A stretch of 64,000 nucleotides of DNA from Candidatus Obscuribacterales bacterium (GCA_019637435.1 JAHBVO010000005.1:434001-498000), one strand, 5' to 3'; shown: positions 1-8,542, counted from the first letter of the stretch. Program-made: numbers and translations. The notes: generated by a model from the letters alone, not told the origin.

Positions 1-1
1 G

Positions 2-1450
2 ATTGCCATCGTTGTAATCGCCTTGAAGGAAGAAGATCCCAGGACTACTGGCAAAATCAAGTTAAACATGACCGCTCGCGCTAAGCGGATTTTTAAGCTC
101 GCCTCCGCACTTTATGTGGTGGCACTGGCGGTAGCAAGCTCACTCTGGTACCACTTCGTTCTTCCACAAGGTCCAGGCATGGTCCTGCTTGCCTTTTGGG
201 TCAATCAAATCCTGCTCATCCGCTCGCAACCACTCTTCCTTGTCGCGGCAAACTCATTGCTTCAGCCGTACGAGACTGGTCTGCAAGAAGGTTTCGCAAA
301 TGAAGCACGCGCTCTTCTCAAGAAATACAACCCGACGGTAATTGGTATCACGGGTAGTTACGGAAAAACCAGCACTAAAATCATCCTTCGTGAAATTCTC
401 AGCTCCGTCGCACCGACCTTCGTGCCTCCCGGTAGCATCAACAGCTACATGGGTGTGACCCGCGAAATCCGAGAGAAGCTTCAACCGATTCATAAGTATG
501 CAGTCATCGAGATGGGCGCATATTACATCGGTTCGATTCGGCGCATGTGCACGCTGACACCTCCAAGTGCCGCGATCATCACCGCCATTGGTATCATGCA
601 CCTGGAGCGATTCGGCGGGCAAGACTCGGTTCTGAAAGCCAAGTCAGAACTCGCGCAGGCGGTTCCCGAGGACGGCATTCTGGTCGTAAACGGCGACGAC
701 ATCAACTGCCGCAGAATAGCCAAAGAGAACCCGAAGAAAACAGTACTGCATTATGGCTGGGACGAAAGCAACGGTCCGCTCGACGCCATAATTTACGATG
801 TCACGGCTAATGATAAAGGCTCGAATTTCAAAATTCGCTACAAGGGCGAAGTATACGAAGGCTTTACTCAGCTTCTTGGGAAACCACTTCTATCGAATGC
901 TCTTGCATCTTTCACACTGGCATGCGCCCTCGGCATTGCACCACAGACGGTGATATCCGCCATGAGAAATGTGCGGACCGAGAAAAACCGTTTAGAGCCG
1001 GTCAAGGTTCCAATAAGCACCCTCAAGGTCAAGGAAAACGGCAATGGCGCAGCGCCTTCGCCTGGTGAGGTATTGCGTTTGAACGACGCGTACAACTCCA
1101 ACCCAGTAGGTTTCGCAGCGGCACTGGACGTTCTTGGACAAGTGTCGGGCGGTCGAAAAATTCTTGTAACTCCAGGCATGATCGAGCTGGGAGACAGACA
1201 AGAGATGGAAAACAAAAAGGCCGCTGAAAAGGCCGCCGGAGTTTGTGACCTCGTGCTAGTCGTCGGGGACACGAATCGGAAGGCACTGACAGATGGTCTG
1301 ATAGCTGGCGGTCTCGATACCCAGAAGTGCCAGAACTTCGATGACATGCATACGGCATTGACGTATCTGTCGACTTTCTGCCAGGACGGCGACGTGGTTT
1401 TGATTGAAAACGACCTGGGCGATCTCTACGAGGGACCGGTCTCGTTCTAA
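2..1450 (+). CDS. murF: Membrane-anchored MurF-like Mur ligase (5' end outside window)
   Basis: Likely ATP-dependent ligase adding D-Ala-D-Ala to the UDP-MurNAc-tripeptide in peptidoglycan synthesis. Counting from a TTG at base 23, a Walker-A loop GITGSYGKTST is at residues 108-118, followed by the Mur middle-domain HLERFGG motif and the MurF signature NDAYNSNP near residue 350. Two hydrophobic helices at about 24-46 and 52-68 precede the ligase, unlike the soluble enterobacterial enzyme. The frame stays open to base 2 and encodes hydrophobic residues (IAIVVIAL), so TTG 23 is probably internal and the gene starts to the left of the window. The small hairpin CGTTCT/AGAACG overlaps the stop. 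ddl follows 52 bp downstream, consistent with a cell-wall operon. MurF is favoured over MurC/D/E by the DxYNxNP motif. Confidence 0.85.
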   Translation: MAIVVIALKEEDPRTTGKIKLNMTARAKRIFKLASALYVVALAVASSLWYHFVLPQGPGMVLLAFWVNQILLIRSQPLFLVAANSLLQPYETGLQEGFANEARALLKKYNPTVIGITGSYGKTSTKIILREILSSVAPTFVPPGSINSYMGVTREIREKLQPIHKYAVIEMGAYYIGSIRRMCTLTPPSAAIITAIGIMHLERFGGQDSVLKAKSELAQAVPEDGILVVNGDDINCRRIAKENPKKTVLHYGWDESNGPLDAIIYDVTANDKGSNFKIRYKGEVYEGFTQLLGKPLLSNALASFTLACALGIAPQTVISAMRNVRTEKNRLEPVKVPISTLKVKENGNGAAPSPGEVLRLNDAYNSNPVGFAAALDVLGQVSGGRKILVTPGMIELGDRQEMENKKAAEKAAGVCDLVLVVGDTNRKALTDGLIAGGLDTQKCQNFDDMHTALTYLSTFCQDGDVVLIENDLGDLYEGPVSF

Positions 1451-1502
1451 TCGAGAACGTGATGAAAACCGGTTTTACGGCTCACAATGAAAGGACAGAA
1501 AG

Positions 1503-2750
1503 ATGACCAACGGTAACATGGGCAAGAAAACAGTAGCTGTGATGTTCGGCGGGCGCTCGACAGAACACGAAATCTCAATCATCACCGCGCTACAAGTCAT
1601 CGAAGCCATGGACGTGGTCAAATATCGCGCCATCCCTGTCTACATCGCACCTTCAGGGAAGTGGTACACAGGCGATGCGCTTATGAAACGCGAGTTCTAC
1701 AAAGGCATGCCCGGCACGTTGAGCGAAGCACAGGAAGTGACACTATTGCCGGTGCCAGGCGTCGGTGGTTTGACAGTGCTGGGTTCGAAGGCAGCAAAGA
1801 AAGGCGGCTTCTCGCTTTTCGGTGGCGGCGCAAAGAAAGACGACGCGGAAGAAGTAATTCCGGTCGATATCTGGTTCCCAAGTTTCCACGGCTCGTTTGG
1901 TGAAGACGGCTGCATACAGGGTCTTTTGGAGCTGGCTGATGTGACCTACACAGGCAGCGATTTGCTATCATCAGCCATTTCGATGAGTAAATATCACTGC
2001 AAGAAGTTTCTGGAGAGCCACGGCATTCCAGTCCTGCCATCTGTTCTTCTTTCACGCGACAGCATGGGTGCGGGCGCGGATCTCACAGCATTGCGCGATA
2101 AGGTTTTATCCACGCCTGGCTTCGATAAATATCCGCTATTTATTAAACCTGCCAATTTGGGCTCGAGTATCGGTATCGCAAAAGCCACTGACAATGCCTC
2201 TCTAGACTCAGCGATGCTGCAAGCCTTTAAGTACGACCATCAGATTCTGGTCGAGCCGTGCCTCGATAACAAGCTTGAAATCAACGTCTCCATAATGGAC
2301 GATGTCGAGCCTAAAGTATCTGTTGTCGAAATTCCCGTCTCCCAAGCCGGCGAAGAGTTGACTTACGAAGATAAATACATCCGGTCAGGCGGCAAAAAGG
2401 GCGGTCAAATAGCTCAGGGAATGGCAGGATTGAGCCGCGTCATAGACCCAACCGATCTAGATCCTGTAATTAAAAACGGTGCGCAAGACCACGCGAAAAA
2501 CGCCTTCAGATATCTCGGCTGCGGGGGCGTTGCCCGCATCGATTTTATGCTCGATTTGAATACCAACAATCTCTACTTCAACGAGATAAATCCGCTGCCA
2601 GGCTCGCTTGCATACTACTTGTGGTCCAACTCAAAACCTTCGGTTCTCTTTACCGACCTTATCTCGACAATGATCGAACGAGCGATTTACAACAAGCAGA
2701 AGAAAGCAGTCTTGGTCCGCGAGATAGGATTTCATGCGCTGCTGAAGTAA
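1503..2750 (+). CDS. ddl: D-alanine--D-alanine ligase
   Basis: Joins two D-alanines for the peptidoglycan precursor, in the cytoplasm. ATP-grasp Ddl motifs are all present: GGRSTEHEISI (16-26), HGSFGEDG (129-136), TYTGSDLLSSAISMSK (148-163), KPANLGSSIG (about 216-225) and NEINPLPG near 365. Length is 415 aa against about 310-370 for the family; part of the excess is a Gly/Lys-rich insert at about 96-118 before the HGSFGEDG loop. The ATG has a Shine-Dalgarno AAGGA 8-9 bases upstream. It follows the MurF-like ligase that uses its product. Tandem 21-bp repeats lie just past the stop. Confidence 0.93.
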   Translation: MTNGNMGKKTVAVMFGGRSTEHEISIITALQVIEAMDVVKYRAIPVYIAPSGKWYTGDALMKREFYKGMPGTLSEAQEVTLLPVPGVGGLTVLGSKAAKKGGFSLFGGGAKKDDAEEVIPVDIWFPSFHGSFGEDGCIQGLLELADVTYTGSDLLSSAISMSKYHCKKFLESHGIPVLPSVLLSRDSMGAGADLTALRDKVLSTPGFDKYPLFIKPANLGSSIGIAKATDNASLDSAMLQAFKYDHQILVEPCLDNKLEINVSIMDDVEPKVSVVEIPVSQAGEELTYEDKYIRSGGKKGGQIAQGMAGLSRVIDPTDLDPVIKNGAQDHAKNAFRYLGCGGVARIDFMLDLNTNNLYFNEINPLPGSLAYYLWSNSKPSVLFTDLISTMIERAIYNKQKKAVLVREIGFHALLK

Positions 2751-2759
2751 ATTCCAGCG

Positions 2760-2822
2760 AGCAGTTTCACCTCTCCTGCTAGCAGCTTCACCTCTTCTGC
2801 TAGCAATTTCACCTCTCCAGTG
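2760..2822. repeat. Three tandem 21-bp repeats
   Basis: Three head-to-tail copies of a 21-bp unit beginning AGCAGTTTCACCTCT lie at 2760-2780, 2781-2801 and 2802-2822, with a few substitutions between copies. They fill the gap between the convergent ddl and arrestin-like genes. No function is evident. Confidence 0.8.
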
Positions 2823-2838
2823 AGCGGTAAAATCTAAG

Positions 2839-3234
2839 TCACTGCTGAAGATACCCACCGGTTTGCGGCATCTTCCAATCATCGGCGCCAATTTCGCGAC
2901 CGGTCGGCGACATCGCCAGACTACGAACAACCGTATCAGTGATGGGATTGGTGACGACTTCCAGACGCCAATAGATCGAAATTAGCTTCCCCGAAAAACT
3001 ATACGGACCAGCTGGAAAGCGTAACTCGAAAGGAGTTTTTCTGTAACCGCCAGGTTTTTCAATGACAATCGAATCAACCATGCCCGTGTCAGAATCGCCT
3101 TTTCCAGTAGTCTTCCAGATCAAGCGAATCTCTATCGCCTTAACATCACGCTCGAATTGCCACTCGACAGTACCTCGCACTACCTCACCGGGCAGGTAAT
3201 TATGCTTATTTTCATCAAGTGTGACTTCAATCAT
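2839..3234 (-). CDS. Small arrestin-like beta-sandwich protein
   Basis: A 131-aa soluble protein with no signal peptide. The pattern (ENKHNYLPGEVVRGTVEW at the start, then IRLIWKTTGKG, later FPAGPYSFSGKLISIYWRLE) resembles the N-lobe of arrestin-fold proteins: a PGE turn, a strand with a charged tip, and an aromatic YW strand. I chose ATG 3234, which overlaps the upstream stop by 8 bases; a longer frame to 3309 exists but runs deep into the neighbour. It is the last of four same-strand genes (kinase, P-loop ATPase, membrane protein, this). A scaffold or adaptor role is inference from arrestin families; the fold call is by pattern only. Confidence 0.7.
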   Translation of the reverse strand: MIEVTLDENKHNYLPGEVVRGTVEWQFERDVKAIEIRLIWKTTGKGDSDTGMVDSIVIEKPGGYRKTPFELRFPAGPYSFSGKLISIYWRLEVVTNPITDTVVRSLAMSPTGREIGADDWKMPQTGGYLQQ

Positions 3235-4138
3235 TGGGCACCTCCGGCGGTACCAGAATGATCGGATAACTGTCATTTGTGTCCGGCCAAAACGGCACAA
3301 CACCCTCAACCTTCATCTCCCAGAAGATTGAATTCGAACCAGCTTCGAACGTGTGCATCGCAAGAGCCGGAATATCGATCGAAGTCTTGCCCTCGCGGAT
3401 CTTCTTCTGTTCCTCGGTGTACATGATTGAGACTTCGCCAAGCACAGAATCATCGGTATAGGTTGTCGTACCGCGCGTGTAACGTGTTCGTTCCTTGCCG
3501 ACCAGAGTGATCTGCATATTCGACATCTGACCTATGCCGCTGGTCGTCCAGCGAACTTGAAGTGCACTACCCAACGGAATCACGTTCGATGGAACCGTGA
3601 TGCGCACTCTGGGTCCTATCGCCTTGAGCCAGTAGTACAGCGTCGGCACGACAGGCAATAAACCGACAAACGCGAGAATCATGCCGAGAGACAGATCCAC
3701 AGAAAGCGCGTGCGCGGTCCCGAAGATCCACATGGCACTAAATAAAGTTCCAAAGATCAGGAAGCCTCCGACGCGCGGACGAGACTTGAGTGCTACCCCC
3801 CAAGTTCCATCCTTCAACCTGACAGGATCCAGTTCCTGTCTTGCCTCAGCGATGCTGCCACTACCCGCATAGCCCGGAATTCCGGAGCGACGCTCGATAC
3901 CGCCCACAGTGGCTGGAGACACGGCATTCCATGATGCCTTTATACCTTTCAAGGTTATCAGCGTAGCCGGGATAATTATGAACCAGCGGAACTCACCGAA
4001 ATCCCAAATTAGGACCAGAGTGAAACCTAAAAATATTAGCGGAACGAGAATTGAAACCATTCGTTCAACAGGAAAAAAACGAGCTCGTAGTTCTTCCCGC
4101 GGCAACGATTTCAGCTTGCGAAGCTCATCTTCCTTCAT
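3227..4138 (-). CDS. Membrane protein with arrestin-like C-terminal beta domain
   Basis: A 303-aa protein starting with a charged coil (KEDELRKLKSLPREEL). Two hydrophobic hairpins follow, about residues 27-65 and 125-170. The last ~130 residues are beta-rich (VRITVPSNVIPLGSALQVRW, later IFWEMKVEG and YPIILVPPE), whose spacing echoes the adjacent small arrestin-like protein. The chosen ATG 4138 overlaps the ATPase stop as ATGA. Its Shine-Dalgarno GAGG lies in the 3' arm of the hairpin at 4145-4159, so translation may depend on ribosomes finishing the upstream gene. The function is unknown; a membrane platform for the kinase and arrestin-like partner is inference. Confidence 0.75.
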   Translation of the reverse strand: MKEDELRKLKSLPREELRARFFPVERMVSILVPLIFLGFTLVLIWDFGEFRWFIIIPATLITLKGIKASWNAVSPATVGGIERRSGIPGYAGSGSIAEARQELDPVRLKDGTWGVALKSRPRVGGFLIFGTLFSAMWIFGTAHALSVDLSLGMILAFVGLLPVVPTLYYWLKAIGPRVRITVPSNVIPLGSALQVRWTTSGIGQMSNMQITLVGKERTRYTRGTTTYTDDSVLGEVSIMYTEEQKKIREGKTSIDIPALAMHTFEAGSNSIFWEMKVEGVVPFWPDTNDSYPIILVPPEVPND

Positions 4139-4719
4139 TGACACGCCTCGCTGCGAGGCAAGTCCGCAAAATAATCATACAGGTCGCGCATACAATCCCT
4201 GATGTTTCCACCGTGACTGGAAAACAGTTGCTCGAGAAAACCGGCTGGCAGTCTCGCTTTATGCTCGGCATTCAACATCTGATCTATGAGGCTCTCGAAC
4301 AAAGGAAAAGTGGTTTTGCACTCATGCAGGATCGGCCAGCGTCCCGGCTCATGCTCCACTATCACGACGCCTGCAGCGTCTCGACACTTAAATTGAAAAG
4401 CAATCCAGACAACCCACGGCAAACGCTCCTTCCCGTCAAGGAGAACATAGACACCTTTCGTGTTAGTGTGCCAGAACGCGTGCGGAATAAAGGAATAAGC
4501 CTGATTGACCAGTAGACGCATCACGGTAAAACCGCGTGACTGGAGATATTGTTCAAGGTCCTCTACCAATGTGGTCTTGCCATTGCCATGCTGTCCAACG
4601 ATAGATGCACGTGCGCCGAGCGCGTGCAGTCGTTCCAAAAGCGAACCGCATGTGCCCTCAAGGCGATAACGAAGCTCGGATACTCTCTCAGTGGAAAACG
4701 GATTTTCACGCGGTTTCAT
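4135..4719 (-). CDS. Small P-loop ATPase
   Basis: A 194-aa protein with a clear Walker A GQHGNGKTT at residues 42-50 and a possible Walker B strand VYVLLDG at about 89-95. The body is short for AAA or STAND ATPases, with no C-terminal repeats or membrane helix. The ATG follows AAAGG by about 10 bases and starts 13 bases after the kinase stop. Its stop overlaps the membrane-protein start. The line-up suggests a nucleotide-dependent switch working with the kinase and arrestin-like proteins; that is inference. The exact family is not recognised. Confidence 0.8.
   Translation of the reverse strand: MKPRENPFSTERVSELRYRLEGTCGSLLERLHALGARASIVGQHGNGKTTLVEDLEQYLQSRGFTVMRLLVNQAYSFIPHAFWHTNTKGVYVLLDGKERLPWVVWIAFQFKCRDAAGVVIVEHEPGRWPILHECKTTFPLFESLIDQMLNAEHKARLPAGFLEQLFSSHGGNIRDCMRDLYDYFADLPRSEACQ
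4145..4159 (-). promoter_or_regulatory. Hairpin sequestering an intra-operon ribosome-binding site
   Basis: The sequence GCCTCGCTGCGAGGC is a perfect 6-bp stem with a 3-base loop. On the minus strand its 3' arm contains the GAGG that serves the ATG at 4138. It sits inside the end of the ATPase gene, so a terminating ribosome would open it, a usual layout for translational coupling. Confidence 0.45.
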
Positions 4720-4732
4720 GAGAGACGACCTT

Positions 4733-5986
4733 TTAACCTTTACCGGTTATCCATCGAACAAGCCGCTGCCAGACAGATACTTCCGTATGATGAGACATAG
4801 TGTCTTTCAAACTTCTTGTAGTCGATAGGCTTTCCTTTGTTGCCACCTTATTCTGTGCACTATGGGTAGTATCACCTTCTCCGTCGTCGTAATACTTGGG
4901 CATCTTTTGATTTGATTGCTTCTGTTTGCTGACATTCTCGAATATCTTGGAAATCGAGCTTGGCACTTCATCGTCCGTGAAGACTTGAGCCTCGGGACCA
5001 CGCTGAGACGGCAAACTCTTAGACGCCGACTCCGCAGCCTTCAAACCGGTCCTCATAATCTTTTGACTGACGAACTGATCCTCGTGGTTCTCAGCGGGCG
5101 CATCGAACACCTCATCGGGAATTTCAAAATCAGGATGTATACTCTGATAGATTTTGTAGAGCGTGTGTCGCACAGCCCGCGCATTCGGAGGCCGCTCCGA
5201 TGGACTGTGCGCCGTTAGCGAAGATATCAACGCATCAAAAGTCTCATTGATGTCCGCGCCTTGCTGACTTGGAACACTTGTAATCAAAGGTCTGGGACGA
5301 ACGCCCGTGACGAGATGCGCGAGCGTCGCTCCAAGCGCATACAAATCACTTCTGACCTCGGGTTTGCCGAAATACTGCTCCGGAGGCGAATAGCCAGCAG
5401 TGACAACACGAGTGGCGGTCGTTGACGGCATAAGCACACGAGCAATACCAAAGTCGATGAAAATAACCTGCCCCTCGGGCGTGAGCATGAGATTACTCGG
5501 CTTCAAGTCACGATAGATAATCGACGGTTTCTCAGGAGACTGGTCTTCGTGCAGGTATTCCAAAACTTCGCAAATCTGAATGCCGACTTTGACCGCGTCA
5601 TCCTCGTTGAATGGACCGTAACTTTGAATCGTGGTTTCAAGATTATTGCCCGTGATGTAGTCCATCACCAGGAAATAGCGACCATCATTAGTAACATGCC
5701 AGTCTCTAAATGGCACAATGCCTGCGTGATCGAGGTTGCGCAAAATCTCGACTTCACGAAGAAACAGCCTGCGAGCCTCTTCAAGCTCTTCTTCAGATCT
5801 ATTCGGATCGCTGCGCAACTGTTTAATAACGCATCTTGCATTGTTATGTTGCTTTGCTTCAGCCAGGTAAACGGTTCCCATACCGCCCTCAGCAAGCGGT
5901 TGAAGCCACTCAAATTCACCGTAAAAATCGCGCTCGGCAGGCGTCACAAAAGGAACAACTCCAGGTCCGTAGTCCACAAACAACAT
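4733..5986 (-). CDS. Hanks-type Ser/Thr protein kinase
   Basis: A eukaryotic-like kinase of about 417 aa. From ATG 5986 the landmarks are: glycine loop AEGGMGTVYLA (about 32-42), catalytic Lys in VIKQL (55), a Glu in REVEIL (about 78), catalytic loop YRDLKPSN (159-166), IDFGIAR (178-184) and activation segment GYSPPEQ (198-204). All catalytic residues are present, so it should be active. After the kinase domain (ending near residue 285) comes a ~130-residue polar, probably disordered tail. No transmembrane helix or PASTA domain is seen, so it is predicted cytosolic. A TTG at 6013 in the same frame is an alternative start with no better ribosome site. It heads the four-gene cluster and is divergent from ssb. 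Confidence 0.92.
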   Translation of the reverse strand: MLFVDYGPGVVPFVTPAERDFYGEFEWLQPLAEGGMGTVYLAEAKQHNNARCVIKQLRSDPNRSEEELEEARRLFLREVEILRNLDHAGIVPFRDWHVTNDGRYFLVMDYITGNNLETTIQSYGPFNEDDAVKVGIQICEVLEYLHEDQSPEKPSIIYRDLKPSNLMLTPEGQVIFIDFGIARVLMPSTTATRVVTAGYSPPEQYFGKPEVRSDLYALGATLAHLVTGVRPRPLITSVPSQQGADINETFDALISSLTAHSPSERPPNARAVRHTLYKIYQSIHPDFEIPDEVFDAPAENHEDQFVSQKIMRTGLKAAESASKSLPSQRGPEAQVFTDDEVPSSISKIFENVSKQKQSNQKMPKYYDDGEGDTTHSAQNKVATKESLSTTRSLKDTMSHHTEVSVWQRLVRWITGKG

Positions 5987-6153
5987 ACCCCGAACGGCCT
6001 GTCTCCCGGGCAATTGATGTAGAGGATCTTCTTATCAGCTTAATGTCTAGATCTAATTTCTATCCCTTATATGCAAGAGCGAAACCGAAACCAGCACCCC
6101 AGCGCTGTTTTCGAGATTTTTCAAAACAAACCAAATTACCAGACGTCCGTATG

Positions 6154-6182
6154 TTGACATACGCTTGTATGGTGTTTATGAT
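6154..6182 (+). promoter_or_regulatory. Sigma-70 type promoter for ssb
   Basis: A perfect -35 box TTGACA (6154-6159), a 17-bp spacer and a -10 box TATGAT (6177-6182, 5 of 6 consensus). The predicted transcript starts near 6190, about 60 bases before the ssb ATG. This is the best promoter seen in the window. Confidence 0.8.
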
Positions 6183-6249
6183 GTTCGCATCTCCCCAATT
6201 GAACCAAATGTAATTCAAACCCAGAGGCGCTATCGCCAGGAGGTAAGAC

Positions 6250-6915
6250 ATGAGTCTCGCGACTATTTCAATTGTGGGAAACCTAGCGAAAGAGCCCGAA
6301 CTATTCAATTTGAATAACGGGCAAAAGAAAACCACTTTAGTGCTAGCGGTAAACTCCTTCAAAACTGATAAAAACAAAAGAGAGAAGCGTACCGACTACT
6401 ACAAAGTGGAGACCTGGGACCGGCTTGCAGACTTAGCCAACACCTATCTGCATAAAGGTAACCAGGTGACCGTATCGGGCAAATTCGTTATGGAAAAATG
6501 GGTCGACCGTGAAGGGAACAGCAGGATCACCCCTACAGTTCAAGCAAATCAACTTGCCTTTCCTCCGCGGCAAAGACCCTCCGATTCCGAGCCAAGAAGA
6601 AGCGAAGTAATTTCCCGTGATGCAAGCACGGGATCCGTACTCGACGCCGTGCCTTTGGAAGCTGGTATGGTGCAGGACGAGGTTCAGACCGCCCCTCGTC
6701 CTGCAGTCGAGAACTCTGATTCACACTACGATGAGCCTGGTAACTCTGAGGAAAGTGAAGAAGAGAATGCAGATGGAGAGTCGAAAGACGAACCTGATGA
6801 TGACTCGGAAGACGCTTTCGCAACTTTAGACGGCACTGTTGTTTCCGTTCCTCCCGACGATGATTCCGCAGCACTGTCTTATCAAAAGGCTTCCGAAATC
6901 AAAATGTCGGCGTAG
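6250..6915 (+). CDS. ssb: Single-stranded DNA-binding protein
   Basis: Binds ssDNA during replication, repair and recombination. The first ~110 residues form the OB fold (SLATISIVGNLAKEPEL, then KRTDYYKVETWDRLADLANTYL and KGNQVTVSGKF). The tail of ~110 residues is acidic and disordered (EESEEENADGESKDEPDDDS). It does not end with the usual DDDIPF-type tip that recruits partners; the last residues are SEIKMSA. The length of 221 aa is within the family range. A strong Shine-Dalgarno AGGAGG precedes the ATG, with a good promoter at 6154-6182. A second ssb elsewhere in the genome could carry the canonical tip. Confidence 0.93.
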   Translation: MSLATISIVGNLAKEPELFNLNNGQKKTTLVLAVNSFKTDKNKREKRTDYYKVETWDRLADLANTYLHKGNQVTVSGKFVMEKWVDREGNSRITPTVQANQLAFPPRQRPSDSEPRRSEVISRDASTGSVLDAVPLEAGMVQDEVQTAPRPAVENSDSHYDEPGNSEESEEENADGESKDEPDDDSEDAFATLDGTVVSVPPDDDSAALSYQKASEIKMSA

Positions 6916-6936
6916 TAATACTCCGACGAAGTTTTT
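6906..6936 (+). terminator. Rho-independent terminator at the end of ssb
   Basis: GTCGG pairs with CCGAC, with an inner AGT/ACT extension and a 3-base bulge, followed closely by TTTTT at 6932-6936. It overlaps the ssb stop codon. A second hairpin, AGGGGAAAG/CTTTCCCCT (6964-6991, perfect 9 bp), follows and may back it up. Confidence 0.6.
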
Positions 6937-7300
6937 CCACACACTGTGCGACTGAGAGTTGAGAGGGGAAAGATTCTGCCTCCTTTCCCCTTCTCTCCCT
7001 CTCCCTTACTCGTCAACCTGCATCAACAAAGTAAATGACAAAGCGACCCAGGTCCGGGTCCACGCTCGATGTCCGCGCTTGTGCACGCGTGCAGTGCAAT
7101 TCGTGAGAACGAGGTGGGATACCACCGTGGGTTTAGCTTTTTCAACTTAGAGGAGAGGCATCTGCCAGTTGCTCTCTGAATGAGAAGGAGCAGAGCCGTA
7201 ACCACATACGGTGTCGTTATAGCATCGTGCATTTGCATGAACCGGTCTGTAGATCGTATTTCAAAATGGCAAGGAGCCCAGAAGATTTATGTCAATAAAT
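6937..7300. other. Intergenic region, no gene seen
   Basis: This gap between ssb and the convergent serine hydrolase gene holds the second hairpin at 6961-6995 with a pyrimidine-rich 3' side, a perfect 12-bp palindrome TGCACGCGTGCA at 7082-7093, and a small GGTGG/CCACC stem-loop. No coding sequence is convincing. I found no match to 4.5S, 6S, tmRNA or RNase P RNA signatures by eye. Confidence 0.5.
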
Positions 7301-8542
7301 TCAGTTCTGAAACATGTCGATAGCCGGCCATTCTTTGATGTTGTTCAGCACGGCTCTGATCGACTTCAACGTTGGTGGAAGAGGATTCACCTTACTGCCA
7401 TCGGGCGAAGAGCCGCCGTTAAACATCAAGCAAAAATCAGTATTGTTAGGAAGGTGAACAATTTGAGTATGAACGCCAGGCTTGCCACCATTCTTGGTGA
7501 ATGTCACACCTTGTGGTGTCATGCGCACAGAGTCCATTCCCAGACCAAAGTGGCTGCCGCCAGGATCGCTCTGCATTGGCGGTGGAAGAGGCGCAATCAT
7601 CTGCTCGAAAGAACTCTGAGAAATTCCCTGCATTCGACTCCCGTCAAGGGCAGTCAACAGCTTCACCATGTCAACAGACGACGCCATCCAATTTCCAAAG
7701 TCGGGCATCAAAGGCACGTTAAGTTGACCTCCCGCAATCGCGTGCGGTGGATAGCCCACATAGCGGCTCGCCTGACCAGGGATCATGCCGCGCGATTCCG
7801 CACACATATCTTGAATGCCAATCGCACTAAGCTGCTCTTGCATGTACTGCGCGTAGGGTTGCTGAGCAGCGCACTCAATCACGTACTTGATCAAATTCCA
7901 CTGACCATTAGCGTACTTCGCTTGCGTACCCGGAGGATAGTCGAGTGGTGTCGCCAACAAAACGCGCACCGCTTCACGATACGGAAGCCCTTGCGGAGCC
8001 AGCGCCTGCACTTCTCTACCAGCTTTAACGAATCCTGAATCGTCATTCCAGCCGCCAGAATGATGCAACAATTGCCGCACCGTGATCTGAGCCACCAGTG
8101 GATCTGCGGTCATACCACGGACAAGATTAGGTCTGCCGATAACATCATAGAAGGGCGTATCCAGGTTTAACCGCCCTGAATCGACTAACCTCAGGACGCC
8201 AAACATTGAGACGGCTTTCGTGCAAGAAGCCAGATTGAACAGAGTCGCCGGCGTAACCGGTTCTTGCGTACGCAAATTTGCAACGCCAAACCCTTTTGCG
8301 TAAACCAACTTCCCATTGTGTGCCACCGCCAGCGATGCACCCGGAATGTAGTACTGCTGAAGAGCACCGTTGACGATGTCGTCTAGCTGAGACAGATTTG
8401 CCGGTCTCTGCGAAACCATCGCGGGACCATCGTCAAAAACTGGAGGCGCAAACGAATCGTCGGCGTCACCTCCAGAGTCCTGCCCGTGCGCAGCTAGCGG
8501 GAAGAGAAAGGTGAGCGCTAAAAGTATGAGTAGTTTCTGCAT
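7301..8542 (-). CDS. Exported serine hydrolase, beta-lactamase/class C family
   Basis: A 413-aa penicillin-binding-protein-like hydrolase. A signal peptide (MQKLLILLALTFLFPLAAHG) is followed by an acidic linker and the hydrolase domain. The catalytic SxxK is SCTK at 106-109, the YxN motif is YAN at 210-212, and a KNGGKPG segment near 360 is in the place of the K/H-T-G triad. It probably acts in the periplasm on peptidoglycan or an ester substrate; the family also includes esterases and D-aminopeptidases, so the substrate is open. The start was chosen for the signal peptide; the frame remains open to 8635, overlapping the divergent reductase gene. Confidence 0.85.
   Translation of the reverse strand: MQKLLILLALTFLFPLAAHGQDSGGDADDSFAPPVFDDGPAMVSQRPANLSQLDDIVNGALQQYYIPGASLAVAHNGKLVYAKGFGVANLRTQEPVTPATLFNLASCTKAVSMFGVLRLVDSGRLNLDTPFYDVIGRPNLVRGMTADPLVAQITVRQLLHHSGGWNDDSGFVKAGREVQALAPQGLPYREAVRVLLATPLDYPPGTQAKYANGQWNLIKYVIECAAQQPYAQYMQEQLSAIGIQDMCAESRGMIPGQASRYVGYPPHAIAGGQLNVPLMPDFGNWMASSVDMVKLLTALDGSRMQGISQSSFEQMIAPLPPPMQSDPGGSHFGLGMDSVRMTPQGVTFTKNGGKPGVHTQIVHLPNNTDFCLMFNGGSSPDGSKVNPLPPTLKSIRAVLNNIKEWPAIDMFQN

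Noticed and set aside
2631..2930. A 99-codon minus-strand frame with RRGE repeats
   Set aside because: It is only the antisense reading of the 21-bp tandem repeats plus the end of ddl.
7289..8038. A 249-codon plus-strand frame inside the serine hydrolase gene
   Set aside because: Arg/His-rich antisense product without a known fold; the minus frame has a signal peptide and catalytic motifs.
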